A DNA stretch of 64,000 nucleotides from Echria macrotheca. Taxonomy: Eukaryota; Ascomycota; Sordariomycetes; Sordariales; Schizotheciaceae. The notes beneath the pieces were generated by a model. That model made no database searches. It was not told the DNA's origin and saw only the letters and a list, made by a program, of their open reading frames with translations. The position numbers and the translations under genes are program-made. Below are positions 22,479-33,166 of the stretch, one piece after another. The DNA lies in contig MU839827.1 of the NCBI GenBank assembly GCA_030411725.1, positions 1,674,001-1,738,000 on the forward strand. Reading direction: 5' to 3'. Every line of letters begins with the position of its first letter. Position 1 is the first letter of the stretch.

Positions 22479-24311
22479 CTAACGAGCATGACGGGAGGCA
22501 GCGAGGCCCTTGGGGCGAGCAACCGGAGCCGCAGATGACATTCCCAGTCTAGCCGACGAAGTCAAGATCGTAGTCGGCGCCGTCATCGGTGTCGGGGGTG
22601 AGACCTCCCGAGGAAGCACCAGAGTGATCTCGTTGGAGGACTTGGCTTCAGAAGCGGCCATAGTCAGCTGTTCCTGAGCCGGACGCTCAAACCTGCCACT
22701 GATGGACAATCTCGACATTGACTCATCAATACTGCTGATCCCATCCGACTGTCGGCGGGTTCCTGTCAAGGCCCGCATGAGCGTTCTCATCTGGCGGCTT
22801 CCCATAGCAGCCGATGTCATGTCGTCGGCGGTGCGCGCTCCATCGACCGGCGCCACGTTAACCGCAGTAGAAGGTCTAACGGTTTCTTGGTCGACAAGGC
22901 CAATGTTCTGGGGCTCAGCCGTAAAAGCAGTTGACTGGTCTCCAGCGAAAACACTTTGGACGGTCTGTGTCGAGGATACGGCATTGTCAAGCTGCGCCAA
23001 GTCGTCAAGGTAACTGGTCTTCGGCGGTGCCCACTTTGAACCGCTGAGTCCAACGCCGCTAATCTTGACGATGCCTCCAGAGGGAGCCGCCTGGTCGTCA
23101 TCTCCGATCAGGGACTCGGATATCTCGTGCTTGTACTTGTCCTCCGAGGCCTTGGAGGATTCCTGGGTATTCAGCGAGGCATCGGCCTGTAGAGCCCACT
23201 GCATTCCCGCAGCGGCATCCTTAATCTGAGGCTCCGGCGCCTTGGGAGCGAATCGCACAGCGTTTTGCTCCCGAATCTTGCCATCGCCGATTCTGGGAAG
23301 AAATCTGAGTTCGGCAAGGGAGGCAGGAGGCTTGACGGCAAAGCCACGACGGTCAAACAGCTGCTCCCGCGTATATTGAATGCGCTTCTTCGGGACAGGC
23401 TCAGGGTACCAGGCAATCATTTTCTGTTCGGTTTTTCCGCTGGCTTCTGATTTCTTGGGTTTGATGAGTTCAACGGCCGCAAGGATAGCTGCATTGAAGG
23501 CTTCCTTCTCTTCCGGCTTGATAGGACGCCAAAAGGCCTCGAAGGTCTTGCGTATCATTTCAGCTTCGGGCACTTCGTTCTCTGCAGTCTCCGATTGCAG
23601 TGAAGTAGATGCTGCCGTCGTTCCATCCTGTAATGTGGCGGGTGAACGAGCCACAGAGGCAGCGACGGGACCAGCAATCGGGCAAACAACGGGCGTGGTC
23701 ATGAGAGCACTGTTTTTAACCACGAAAGCAGCCTCGAGACCGGGGCTATTGACTGTATCCTGAGCCAGACGGCTGAGTGTTCCGGCCATCTGTGCTGCCA
23801 TCGTAGGATGGATACCTCCATCGCCATGACCATGGCCAGCGGAGAAGAGCTTTTTAGTGACGGTCGACCCGAGCAGCTTTTTAGTGAAGGTCGACCCGAG
23901 CAACTTTTTCGGAGGGGAGCGCAAGTTCTTAAATGCGTCCACAAATTCTTGCGCTTCAGTTGTGCTTTGAAACTTCAAAACGCGGGTTGACAGTTGTCCA
24001 GGCTGCTGCGTAAAGACGAAGACAACATAGACGCCGCCGACGATGGATGGCTTCGGTAACTTGGCGACCTCATACTCGAAGTACTTGGAGGCATCCACGG
24101 CTCTGTAGGCCAAGAGACGCCGCAGGATTGGTTCGTCGACGACTTCAAGGTAGACAGTAACCTTGATCTTCAGGCTCGTGAACGATATGCTGTCGACAAC
24201 ATCCACCATCTTCTTGTACACATGATCCGGCTCGGGGTAAGGGACCCGGTTGTCTTGACGGATACTTTGCACCGTAGAAGGCAGGGTAGCCGGCGGTTTA
24301 GCGGCTGTCAT
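22479..24311 (-). CDS. Protein of unknown function, PH-like N-terminus, candidate eIF4E-binding motif
   Basis: A single-exon frame of 610 aa from ATG 24311, but the frame stays open 54 further codons upstream to a TAA at 24474-24476 and continues in the same frame into the neighbouring gene's last exon (see findings). Residues about 25-125 are mixed strand/helix (SISFTSLKIKVTVYLEVVDE...GGVYVVFVFTQQPGQL) and could be a PH-like fold. A tandem KKLLGST repeat follows at about 140-160. A middle block (FEAFWRPIKPEEKEAFNAAI, then PKKRIQYTREQLFDRRGFAV) carries Y-x4-L-F, the pattern of eIF4E-binding motifs. The rest is disordered with a basic end (ASRHAR). The function is inference only. Confidence 0.65.
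   Translation of the reverse strand: MTAAKPPATLPSTVQSIRQDNRVPYPEPDHVYKKMVDVVDSISFTSLKIKVTVYLEVVDEPILRRLLAYRAVDASKYFEYEVAKLPKPSIVGGVYVVFVFTQQPGQLSTRVLKFQSTTEAQEFVDAFKNLRSPPKKLLGSTFTKKLLGSTVTKKLFSAGHGHGDGGIHPTMAAQMAGTLSRLAQDTVNSPGLEAAFVVKNSALMTTPVVCPIAGPVAASVARSPATLQDGTTAASTSLQSETAENEVPEAEMIRKTFEAFWRPIKPEEKEAFNAAILAAVELIKPKKSEASGKTEQKMIAWYPEPVPKKRIQYTREQLFDRRGFAVKPPASLAELRFLPRIGDGKIREQNAVRFAPKAPEPQIKDAAAGMQWALQADASLNTQESSKASEDKYKHEISESLIGDDDQAAPSGGIVKISGVGLSGSKWAPPKTSYLDDLAQLDNAVSSTQTVQSVFAGDQSTAFTAEPQNIGLVDQETVRPSTAVNVAPVDGARTADDMTSAAMGSRQMRTLMRALTGTRRQSDGISSIDESMSRLSISGRFERPAQEQLTMAASEAKSSNEITLVLPREVSPPTPMTAPTTILTSSARLGMSSAAPVARPKGLAASRHAR
23846..23910 (-). repeat. 30-bp coding tandem repeat (KKLLGST)
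   Basis: Two near-identical 30-base units plus a partial third encode KKLLGSTFT-KKLLGSTVT-KKLFS. The units differ by only a few substitutions, suggesting recent duplication. Confidence 0.9.
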
Positions 24312-24473
24312 CGGGCGCACCGAGGTGCTAGGCTGCTGGGCGTTCGCCGCGAGCAGCGGGTTGCGGCCTGTCTGAGAGCTGCGACCTGTTTGAGAGCCGC
24401 GAGCCTGGTCCTTGGACTGTCCTTTGCCCTTGCCACCGGCATTACCTTGGTTGCCGACGCCCCTTTTTTCACG

Positions 24474-24962
24474 TTAGCGGATCCGCGCCATGTAGATCTT
24501 GTACAGCTCTAGAAACACGTACGGCATGGATTCTAAAATATGACGAGACTGTGGTGCGACATGATTGTAGACTGCATTTCTATCGTACGCGCGTCCACCA
24601 CCAAGAGGATCGAGATGCTTGACCTCGGCTGCATCTTCGTCGTCGAAGGTGCCGTTTTGCTGCGCGACTGAACCAATGAGTTAGCAGGTCCAGCATGAGG
24701 TGTTGTTCAGACTTACGTCGCCACTTTTTGTTGGTCTGCGGCTGTTTGGCGGCCCGGGGTCGAGCGGAATTGTTTGGTTTATAGTCCTCCAGGGGCAGCT
24801 CCTCAACGCGCATGGGGCCGATATCGTTCTTGTCCCGTCAGCACTGTTGGTAGCAGGGTGGGAAGACATGGGAAGAGAACATACCATCATTACCTGCAAG
24901 CGTTCGGCCTCCTCAGGCGGGTTGCCATTGGGCTTTTGGGGTCCCATGTTGTTCTGGTTCAT
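24474..24962 (-). CDS. Small protein of unknown function or N-terminal part of a split gene (3 exons)
   Basis: Exons run 24962-24894, 24828-24717 and 24667-24474 (124 aa). Splices are GTAATG...CAAG and GTAAGT...TTCAG with a GCTAAC branch. The protein starts MNQNNMGPQKPNGNPPEEAE, is basic in the middle (RPRAAKQPQTNKKWRRL) and ends with an ordered-looking segment (DPLGGGRAYDRNAVYNHVAP, then ILESMPYVFLELYKIYMARIR) before TAA. That stop is the only barrier to the 610-aa frame downstream, which is in phase. It may therefore be an independent gene, a gene with an early stop, or the true 5' part of a single 789-residue product through unrecognised splicing or readthrough. Confidence 0.6.
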
Positions 24963-26739
24963 TGCTGAGAGCAGTGCAATCGGCCTGCATCAATGGAGTG
25001 ATCTGCGTGGTTCTCGTCTCCGACGAGAGGATCAGAACCGTCGTGGGCCTGGCATCAGGTAGGTTAATAACCATTTGGTAGAGGATACCGAGTCCAGCGA
25101 GTCTGGGTAATGAAGAGAAGAACGGGGAAAGGCCATGATGGATAATTTGATAAGCTCGGGAAACGAAGCGGGTGGCCAGTCCCTGCTTGATAAGAAAAGG
25201 AGGAAGGAAGTACCCAGATGCTTGGGGGGGCAGATGTTTGAAATCAGACTTTGAAAACCACATACCTAGACTATACGAAGTTGGGACTCCGCAGAGATGA
25301 GTCTCGAGCTGCGGGAGCGTGTCAGAATTGAGTAAAATCATTGCAAAGAGATCTTTGGGGGACTATTTAGAAGTAGGATGATGGATGGAGGCAGTGGAGC
25401 GGGACGTGATGTGGGCGATCCGGATGCTCCTTCCACAACATGTAGGATTGTAAAGAGGGGGAAACTTACCAATCTCAATTGCCTTGGAACTGGGTCCGTC
25501 AGGTCAAGTCAGGAAGAGAGGTGGTAAGGAAAGGCAAAGGAGGAAGCTTGCTGCGGAAGCTTACCCCGTGCCTAAAGACAAGAGGGAACAGGAAGAGGTA
25601 GGGGAGGACGTGGTCAAGTGGAGGAAGAAAAGAGTGCTTCAGGTCCGGATGAAGCTTTCACCTTTGCTTCTGGACCAGAAGATGTTTGTGGGAAAAGAAA
25701 AGAGACGAGGGGCAGAGTGCGGAATTTTCTTATAGACGTGTCGAGGGCCGGGGGGACCTCTTAATCACCACCGGAGACCCGGAGCGGGTCCGGAGCCGGC
25801 GCCGAGCAGTGAAACAATAACAACGGGGGTGTCGGTGTCATAAGCCACAAAACATGCGCATGGCCAACCGGGATGGAGGAACAGGACTTTGCTGATTGAG
25901 ATTAAAGAAAGGCTTGGCACGAAATATTAGATACATGGGAGTCGAACACCTAAGTATACAATGACGACTGCAAGACATTGAAATTCTTTGATATAATGAA
26001 GTAGCCTAACTCTCTAGCACTTCTGGGTTGGGGACCTATTGGCAGTGTAGGTGCATTGCAGTGAACAGCTACGATGAGGGCGGAAACCTGTCGAGCGAGG
26101 CCCAGAACAGTATTCACAAGCCGAAGAAATACAAGGCCACCAGCACATGTAGGCTCGATTCAATAGGGCACGGAGTCTAATTGATTTCTTGCTCCTCATG
26201 CCTATTTATGAAAGAAGCAGCTCATTGTTGTGACATCCATTTACAATATAAGACAGGCCATGTTGCGGACAAAGTTTAGCTAACTGATGTTGCCATAAAC
26301 GACTTGAATTCATCTGTGGAATCACCAGAATATGGTGAACGACATTCAGGTGCTGGTTTACAGCGGGCGATACTATCCAGGGGCACTTATAGTCGATCTA
26401 CGACCGCTCGTAGGCGCAGGAAGGTATAGACTGACTACTAACGCTTAGACGCAAACCCATAATTGCCCTAGCGTATACTATAGGCGGAAATGAATATTAT
26501 TGGCTCCGGGACCCTATAAAAGGTCGCTGGCCTGGTAGTCAAGCAGGGTACCTAGGGAGGCGTAGCACCACGTCCAAGTCTGATGGATACCCATTCCGTG
26601 CAAGTCAATCTGGCAAAACATTCGTTCTTGTCTCTATCATACAGTCTCTATCTCCTCTGGATAAGTGTGTTCAAATTCAAGTCCCATAACCCGGATAGTT
26701 GTCAGATACCGAAACGCCAATGTCACTTAATTCCCATCA
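24963..26739. other. Intergenic region, 1.8 kb
   Basis: 5' region of the 24962 gene (purine-rich, near 25500-25720) and 3' region of the 27036 gene. ORFs here are short and unconvincing. Confidence 0.5.
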
Positions 26740-27036
26740 TCACTTCAGAGCCTTCTTAGCCTCCTTGGTCAAGGCATCCTTCGGAGGGGCGTCGAGGTTG
26801 TCGTGGCCCTGTCTTCCAAAGCGGCTCATGTCGATCTGCTCGGAGCTCTGTGTCGCCGGCTCACGGAGACCGGCGCTGGAAGCATCTCCGTACGAGATGT
26901 CGCTCTCAACGGCCCCAGTGCCGACGTTGAGGTTGCGCGCATCGGCTGACTGCCAGTCCGATGGGACCGGAGGCTGCTCCGGCAGGGGAAGGTTGGCCTG
27001 GGCCCTGGCGATCTTTTCGTCCTTGGATTCAGGCAT
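26740..27036 (-). CDS. Small conserved fungal hydrophilic protein, 98 aa
   Basis: Single exon from ATG 27036. It begins MPESKDEKIARAQANLPLPE and continues PPVPSDWQSADARNLNVGTG. I recall closely similar short proteins from other Sordariomycetes, with the same start and the same D-W-Q-S-A-D-A-R phrase, but no assigned function. Highly hydrophilic, without cysteine or any membrane segment, and probably largely disordered. Such proteins are often stress- or conidia-expressed, which is inference here. Confidence 0.75.
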   Translation of the reverse strand: MPESKDEKIARAQANLPLPEQPPVPSDWQSADARNLNVGTGAVESDISYGDASSAGLREPATQSSEQIDMSRFGRQGHDNLDAPPKDALTKEAKKALK

Positions 27037-27665
27037 GGTTGTAGACTGGTGGCGATTAGGTCGTCAGCCAACGGAGACATGAGAGAAACGGGAAGTGTAC
27101 CCGAGGGACATACTTGGTGATTGGTCCTGGTTTGCTGGCTCAACGATTTGTTTTTGATGTTCTGGATTGCGATTTTATGAACAGGAAAGCAAAAGCTCCG
27201 TCAACTGGACGGTGCTTGATGTATTAAGTAGCAGTCGAGAGCAGCGCAGACCGTTGAGAGGAGTTGATGGATGATGTCATCGACGTCACAATGGACCGCG
27301 CATTGGAGATCTCTTCGTGGAGTCGCTGAGTGATGCACTAACAGATAACAGACCACTTGAATTTTAGATGAATTGAATTTAGCATCATTCATCTATCTTG
27401 AGACGCCTGCATTTGATCGCGAGGATTCTAGAAGCTATCCCGTGTGAGGTCCCAGCCAGCCGTGCCACCATTCTACCTACAACTGGCGGCAAGTCCTTGC
27501 TAGGAGGTTGAAAGCTGTTAGAATCTGCATCAAAACCAAGTACGGTTGACCTATAACTGAGCAAGCATCTGACAGCGCGGATCTAGCCCGATAAATCTCT
27601 ATTTAGGTAATAGATAAGACAGACAGCATCTACCGTATATGGCTCCATCTGTACACTAATTGTCC
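27037..27665. other. Intergenic region
   Basis: 5' region of the 98-aa gene and 3' region of the aldo-keto reductase. Nothing recognised. Confidence 0.5.
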
Positions 27666-28799
27666 TCACTTTCTGCGATGGGGAAAAGACATCTTGGCCG
27701 TGCGGTCCAAAACCCGATTGAAGCCAGACACATTAGGATCCTCCCCGATCTGGGTGTTCGGCCACCCAATGTCAAACGACTTGACACTTTCCAGATACTT
27801 GATCTGGTCCTCGGTCAACTCGATGCTCAGCGCCTGGATGTTGTCCTTCAAATGCTCGACCTTGCGTCCGCCCACAATGGGAAAGACATAGGCAGCCTTG
27901 CTCATGACATAGGCCAGAGCAATGGCCGTGACGCTCTCGATGCCGTGCTCCTGTGCCACCTTGTACAAGGCCTCGCTCATGCGCTCCTCGTCCTCGGTCC
28001 GTTCCTGGCTTAGAAAGGTACGGAATCCCTCCCCGTTGGCCTTCCGCTCCTCAATGGCCTTTTTCGTCTGAAACCTCCCACTGCCGAGCACATCCCATGG
28101 CGCCAACGCCATTCCAAACATGCGGGCCATGGGTATGATCTCCCGCTCAAAGTCCCGCAACATGGCATTCCACCGGCCCTGGTAGATGACGAAGGGCGTC
28201 TTGCCGGAATCGAGCGCATAGGTGTTGGCGGCGCTGACCACCCAGGCTGGCGTGTCAGATACGCCGAGGTAGAGGACCTTGCCCTGCTCGACCAAGATGT
28301 GGAGGGCATCCATGACCTCGCGAATCGACGTGGTGAACTCCCAGTGGTGCAGATACAGGATGTCGATGTAGTCGGTCTGCAGCTTCTTGAGGGATTCCCG
28401 CACGCTGACATGGAGGCTCTTGCGGTGATTCCCGGCGAAGTTGGGGGCATTGCCCTTGCCGAGCAGGTGCGAGCGGAAGTCGGAAGTGTACTTGGTGGCC
28501 AGAACAATCTGGTCGCGGTTCTTGCGGGCGGCCATCCACTCTCCGATCCAAGTCTCGGACTGCTCATACTGGTACGAGTTGGCCGTGTCGATAAAGTTGC
28601 CGCCGGCCTCGAAGAAGGCATCGAGGAGCTTGAAGGCGGCTTCTTTGCTCATGGAGCCCAGTGCCGACGACCAGGCATCGCCAATCGACATGCCGCCGAG
28701 ACATAGGGGAGAAACGCGGACGCCGGCATTGGGACTTAGGACGCGGTACCGACCGAGCTCGGTGGCCGGTTCAGGGGCGGGCTTGAAGAATTCTGTCAT
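27666..28799 (-). CDS. Aldo-keto reductase, aryl-alcohol dehydrogenase / norsolorinic acid reductase type (AKR9)
   Basis: Single exon, 377 aa. NADPH-dependent TIM-barrel reductase of aldehydes/ketones. The catalytic tetrad is visible: Asp and Tyr in NFIDTANSYQYEQSE, Lys in IVLATKYTSDF, His in ILYLHHWEFTTS. SPLCLGGMSIGDAW at the start and IVGGRKVEHLKDNIQALSIE at the NADPH-binding end are standard for the AAD14/StcV group. The C-terminal WPNTQIGEDP is also family-typical. There are no polyketide or other biosynthetic genes nearby, so a general detoxification or lignin-aldehyde role is more likely than mycotoxin synthesis. Confidence 0.93.
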   Translation of the reverse strand: MTEFFKPAPEPATELGRYRVLSPNAGVRVSPLCLGGMSIGDAWSSALGSMSKEAAFKLLDAFFEAGGNFIDTANSYQYEQSETWIGEWMAARKNRDQIVLATKYTSDFRSHLLGKGNAPNFAGNHRKSLHVSVRESLKKLQTDYIDILYLHHWEFTTSIREVMDALHILVEQGKVLYLGVSDTPAWVVSAANTYALDSGKTPFVIYQGRWNAMLRDFEREIIPMARMFGMALAPWDVLGSGRFQTKKAIEERKANGEGFRTFLSQERTEDEERMSEALYKVAQEHGIESVTAIALAYVMSKAAYVFPIVGGRKVEHLKDNIQALSIELTEDQIKYLESVKSFDIGWPNTQIGEDPNVSGFNRVLDRTAKMSFPHRRK

Positions 28800-29440
28800 T
28801 GCTGCGTCGAGTTTGGGGATTGCTTTTCACCTTCAAGACATGTTCGACCACATCATCCTTCGCTGCCCTTTAATACTCTTGGGCAAGCAGCCATTTGTTG
28901 TTCCCTCCTGCGGAGATAACGTCTATAGACGGACTTTACAGCACCCCGCATCTTCTCAAAGGGTTTCATAACCAATTCCATTCCAGCTTTGCCCGGGAAG
29001 CTTGTCGATCAGGTTGGCAGCTCGATACGGTTTTACCGGAGTTGTCGGCCGATAGATAGGTATATCGGCCGTTCCACCCGCTTAAAGCCACCTACCAATT
29101 ACTGTGACAGTACGGTGTATCGTAGATTCGATCAACAAACTTATCCGAGACTATGGCCAGGTAAAGTGCGAATGGTGTGGTTGGTTGTGGCAATCATGTC
29201 AAAGAAGGCACTCTCAACCCTAACCCGCTTGCGATGGGCTGATCTTGGCCCGAGGTCGCCCGAGTGCCGTCCAAAATTTGAGGAAAAAATCGCATTGGCG
29301 CAAGTCATTTCCAGCGCCCCATCGTCCCATCTTGGCAGGGAAGTCGCCTCCCCTTTTTGCAGTCCTGACGAAGCCATTGCGAAATGTCGACGACCTTCCC
29401 CAGCGCTCAGATCCGTCTTGCTCGATGAGTTCGGACGAAC
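28800..29440. other. Divergent promoter region
   Basis: Between the divergent aldo-keto reductase and ABC1-like genes. No other feature. Confidence 0.5.
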
Positions 29441-31325
29441 ATGATGAGCTCCACGTTTCCCGCCCTGGTCGTGCGCCGCATCAGCCAAAACCTCTCGTGG
29501 ACCTGCGCGCGGTGTCGCGGCCGACTCCCGAAAGCGCCTCCTTCGCGAAGTCCGACGAGTCCGACATCGAGACAGTTTGCCACTGCGAGACCGTTTCCGA
29601 ACCCCAAGCCTCGCTCCCGACGACCTTTGGTGCTGTTGGCTACAACCGGAGGGGTTGCGACGGTGGGCTTAGCAACCGTGGGCGATGACATCAAAGCAAC
29701 CTACGAGGCGGCCGAGCGGTCGAGTCGAGTGGCATACACCCTCCTCGTCTGCATCCAAGAGTAAGTGGGCTTCTCGGGGGGCAATTGGACATGTAGTGAC
29801 CGGAAAAGTTACCGAACGACGCTCAGCCAGCGGGAGGCGATCGAGGACCCTGACGAGAGCGAGCGCATGCTCAAGGCCTGCCATCAGCGGTGCGCCACCA
29901 GAACGCTCCGAGTTCTCGAGAGAAATGGCGGCATTTTCATCAAGCTGGGACAACATTTGGTAGGTTCAGAGCCCGGTACGGAGGCCGTGCGCACTAACAT
30001 TGTTAAAGAGCGCCATGAACTATCTTTTGCCGACGGAGTGGACCACAACGTTTATACCGTTACAAGACAAGTGCCCCGTGTCGTCGTTCGAGTCGATCGA
30101 GCAAATGTTTCGAGCCGACACCGGGGAAGAGCTATGGGACTACTTTTCCGAGTTCTCAAGCGAGCCGATAGGTGCTGCCTCGCTGGCGCAGGTTCACATG
30201 GCGACCATCAAGGAGTCGGGACAGAAAGTGGCCGTCAAGGTTCAACACCCGGGGCTCCAACAGTGGGCGCCCCTCGATCTTTCCCTCACGAAATTTACCT
30301 TTTCGACGCTCAAACGATTCTTCCCCGAATATGATTTGGAGTGGCTATCGTCAGAAATCGAGTCCTCGTTGCCACTCGAACTGAACTTTGAGTGCGAGGC
30401 TGAGAATGCACTGCGCACCAAGGCGCATTTCGCCCGCATACCCGAGCTGCCATTGGTTATTCCGAATGTCATCTGGGCGAAGAGAAGGCTTCTCGTGATG
30501 GCTTGCGAGGCGGGGCATCGTCTGGATGATCTTGAATATCTGGATTCGAACGGGATTGACCGCGACGAGGTCTCGGCTACGCTTGCGCGGATTTTCAATG
30601 AGATGATCTTCGGCGACGGCGCCCCACTGCACTGCGATCCTCATGGCGGTAACATCGCCATCCGAAAGAGTGGCAAGCGAGGGTTGAGCCGCCGAGACGC
30701 AAATTTTGAGATTATTCTTTACGACCATGGTCTCTATCGCGATATACCTACGGATCTACGCCGCTCTTACGCCAAGATGTGGCTCGCCATTATTGACGGT
30801 GATATGGAGCGGACGAAGAAGTACGTGTGCGAGGTATCCGGTATCAGCGAGGATAAGTTCCCATTATTTGCCTCGGCCATCACGGGCCGCGACTTCAGTG
30901 TCGTGAGTTCATCGATCACGAAACCCAGGGAGGAGAGCGAGCAGAAGACGATGAGCTCAGCTCTGCAAGAGGGGCTTATTGTCGATTTGGTTCAGATGCT
31001 GGGGCAGGTGCCGCGCATTATCCTGCTGATTCTCAAGACCAACGACCTGACGCGCAGTCTGGACGAGAGCTTGCAGACGAAGCAGGGACCGGCGCGGCAG
31101 TTTTTGATCCTTGCGCGGTACTGCATGCGGACCGTGTTCCACGAGCAACTGGAGGAGATACAAAAGGCCGGGTCGCTTTTCTGGCCGCCCAATGCATTTA
31201 GACTCTTGACGGCATGGCTGGGATATATGAGGGTGGAGGTCAAACTGGAAGCATTTGAGTGCTGGCTTAGTGTCAAACGGATGTTGGGCTACAAGAATAC
31301 CATAGAACTCGGCGTTCCGGCATAG
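29441..31325 (+). CDS. ABC1/ADCK (UbiB-family) kinase-like protein, mitochondrial (3 exons)
   Basis: Exons run 29441-29760, 29809-29959 and 30009-31325 (595 aa). Atypical protein-kinase-like family of mitochondria. The subtype looks like ADCK1/yeast Mcp2 (lipid homeostasis) rather than Coq8. The N-terminus is Arg/Ser-rich (RRISQNLSWTCARCRG...RQFATARPFP) and is followed by a hydrophobic segment (LVLLATTGGVATVGLATVG), fitting import and inner-membrane insertion. Family motifs: KxGQ in GGIFIKLGQHLSAM (split by intron 2), the Ala-rich loop EPIGAASLAQVH, VAVKVQHPG with the Lys, HCDPHGGNIAI catalytic loop, and LYDHGLY in the metal-binding position. Introns are GTAAGT...AAAAG and GTAGGT...TAAAG. Confidence 0.93.
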
Positions 31326-31760
31326 ATTCGGAGTAGACGGTACCTAGACATGATTTGCGATCTCAAATTTGCTGATGACTTGGCCTTTGCGTTGTAGGAC
31401 ACAATTTTTTTTCGAGATTCGATTTCTGTCCTATTTACCTGTCCTAGACCTAGGATTGTGTCGATGAGTCAGGTGGATATCTGGTCTTTTCGTGCTGTCC
31501 AATTCTCGTGGCGGCTGCTCAGCCTTCCACTAACTCCGCTGCAAGGCTGAACGATTGGCGGTCTCTTCAGGCATCCAATGCGCTGGGAGGCGAAGCAGTC
31601 AGGGGGGGATCCGAGGGGCTGATCTGTAACCTGCACACATTTAAAGGAGCTGTTCTGCTTCTTTGAGTGTTCCCATCAGCTTACCTTGGCTCTTATAACA
31701 CACACCTTTACGGTTGTAAAACACCACAAAATCTCAAGACAGTATTTCGAGCTCATCGAG
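31326..31760. other. Intergenic/promoter
   Basis: 3' flank of the ABC1-like gene and promoter of the oxygenase gene. Nothing else. Confidence 0.5.
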
Positions 31761-33015
31761 ATGACTTCCATACTTAAGCGGGTCAAAGAATCCCTGACCA
31801 GCACAATCACGCAAAAGCCAAAACAAGAAGCTCAGCCCTCTGGGTTCCCCCGGCACAACAAGCCCGTCAAGGCCATCTACGAATCCAACCCGATCGCCAT
31901 CCCCGATGATTTCCTCGTCATAGACCCGCCGGACGCAAAGCCCGTCACCATCACACCCATCGATGTATGTAACTTCTTTCCCATCCCCACACACCCTACA
32001 AATACGCCTTCGCCGCTTCTCTTGAGGGCTGCCAGCATGCCATACGACTGCACGGCGCCCGCCCACCCATGCCTACCTTGAAAAAATAAAGAGAAAAATA
32101 AAAACTAACACTCCGCAAAAGTGGAAATCAACCGATGTACCAGAATACGACCACCACGTCGCCTACATCCTAGAGAATGTCCTCTCCCCATCAGAATGCA
32201 CCGCCCTCCTCACCCTCGCCGAGCAGAGCGTCGCCCCGGCCTCGCAAGGGCCGGAGGGAAGTCCCTGGCGCCGCGCCATGGTGAACATGAGCGCGGGCTG
32301 GGAGGTGCACACGCCGCACTACCGCAACGGCGACCGGCTGATCTGGGACCGGCAGGAGGTCGTCGACCGCATCTGGGCTAGGTGTCTGCGCGCCCAGGGA
32401 CTGGGGGATGGCATGGCTGCAGCAGCAAAAGATCCGGTCGTTGTTGGGAGCGGTAAGTTTGAGCTCAGGCGGGAAGAGGGCTCGAGGTTCGTGTTTGCGA
32501 GGCTCAATCACCGGATGCGGTTTTTGAAGTACTCTGGGGGCGAGTTTTTTCGACGTAAGTGTTTTTTTTTTCGTCCTGTTGGTGTACAGTTATGGCAAAG
32601 GGGAGGGTTAGGATAGCTGACGGGTTGGATAGCGCACCGCGATGCATCCTACGGCGAGACGACGGTCGATGGCAAGTATCAAGAGTCCTTGTTTACGCTG
32701 CATCTCTATCTCAACGACTCCAAGGCTGCGGCTGAGGATCCGGATAGTGTCGAGCTCGTCGGGGGGTCGACGCCGTTCTTGTCGAGGGACGAGAAGAGAC
32801 GGGTGGATGTCCACTGTAAGGCGGGAAGAGTTCTCATCTTTCAGCAGAGGGGACTGCTGCACTCGGGGGACGATGTCCTTCAGGGGGTCAAGTACACGAT
32901 GCGGACGGATATCATGTTTGAGCTGGTCAAGGACGACGACGAAGCTAATAAGCAGGAGGGCGAGCCGGAGGGCAAGCTTGAAGACAGTAGGCCGGCCAAG
33001 GGAAACGAGGAATGA
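31761..33015 (+). CDS. 2-oxoglutarate/Fe(II)-dependent oxygenase, prolyl 4-hydroxylase-like (3 exons)
   Basis: Exons run 31761-31964, 32122-32554 and 32633-33015 (339 aa). ATG 31761 (MTSILKRVKESLTSTI) is preferred to an upstream in-frame ATG at 31686. The double-stranded beta-helix core carries the metal and cosubstrate residues: His and Asp in RPHRDASYGE, distal His in RGLLHSGDDV and the 2-oxoglutarate Arg in KYTMRTDIMFE. The exon 2/3 junction falls just before the H-x-D motif. Intron 1 (157 bp, GTATGT...AAAAG) is long for this window and A-rich near its 3' end. The substrate is unknown; fungal members of this group include nuclear and cytosolic prolyl or lysyl hydroxylases. The Glu/Lys tail looks disordered. 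Confidence 0.9.
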
Positions 33016-33094
33016 CCGACTGGCAAAACAAACCGTTAGGACAAAAAAAAGGGGCAACCAGAACCCGCTTGATATTAGATGGGAGGCAAAAAAA

Positions 33095-33166
33095 CGATCC
33101 ACCCAGGGGTCGAACCTGGAACCTCCTGATTCGTAGTCAGACGCTCTGCCATTGAGCCAGCGGACC
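33095..33166 (-). tRNA. tRNA-Arg (ACG)
   Basis: On the minus strand the 72 bases fold as acceptor GGTCCGC/GTGGATC (two G-U pairs), D-arm GCTC...GAGC, anticodon arm TCTGA-CTACGAA-TCAGG and T-arm CCAGG-TTCGACC-CCTGG. Anticodon ACG, no intron. The A box (TGGCTCAATGG) and B box (GGTTCGACC) are intact. A T7 run immediately downstream on the coding strand (33088-33094) is a good Pol III terminator. Confidence 0.95.

Noticed and set aside
24474..24530. A 56-bp intron (GTGTTT...GCTAAC...AAAAAAG) removing the TAA at 24474
   Set aside because: It has a good branch point but leaves the downstream frame shifted into a stop within seven codons.
27666..28799. Aldo-keto reductase as part of a mycotoxin cluster
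   Set aside because: Neighbours are housekeeping or unknown; there is no polyketide synthase, NRPS, P450 or transporter within the window.
29210..29228. Telomere-like CAACCCTAACCC
   Set aside because: Less than two units, isolated, and without any flanking repeat.
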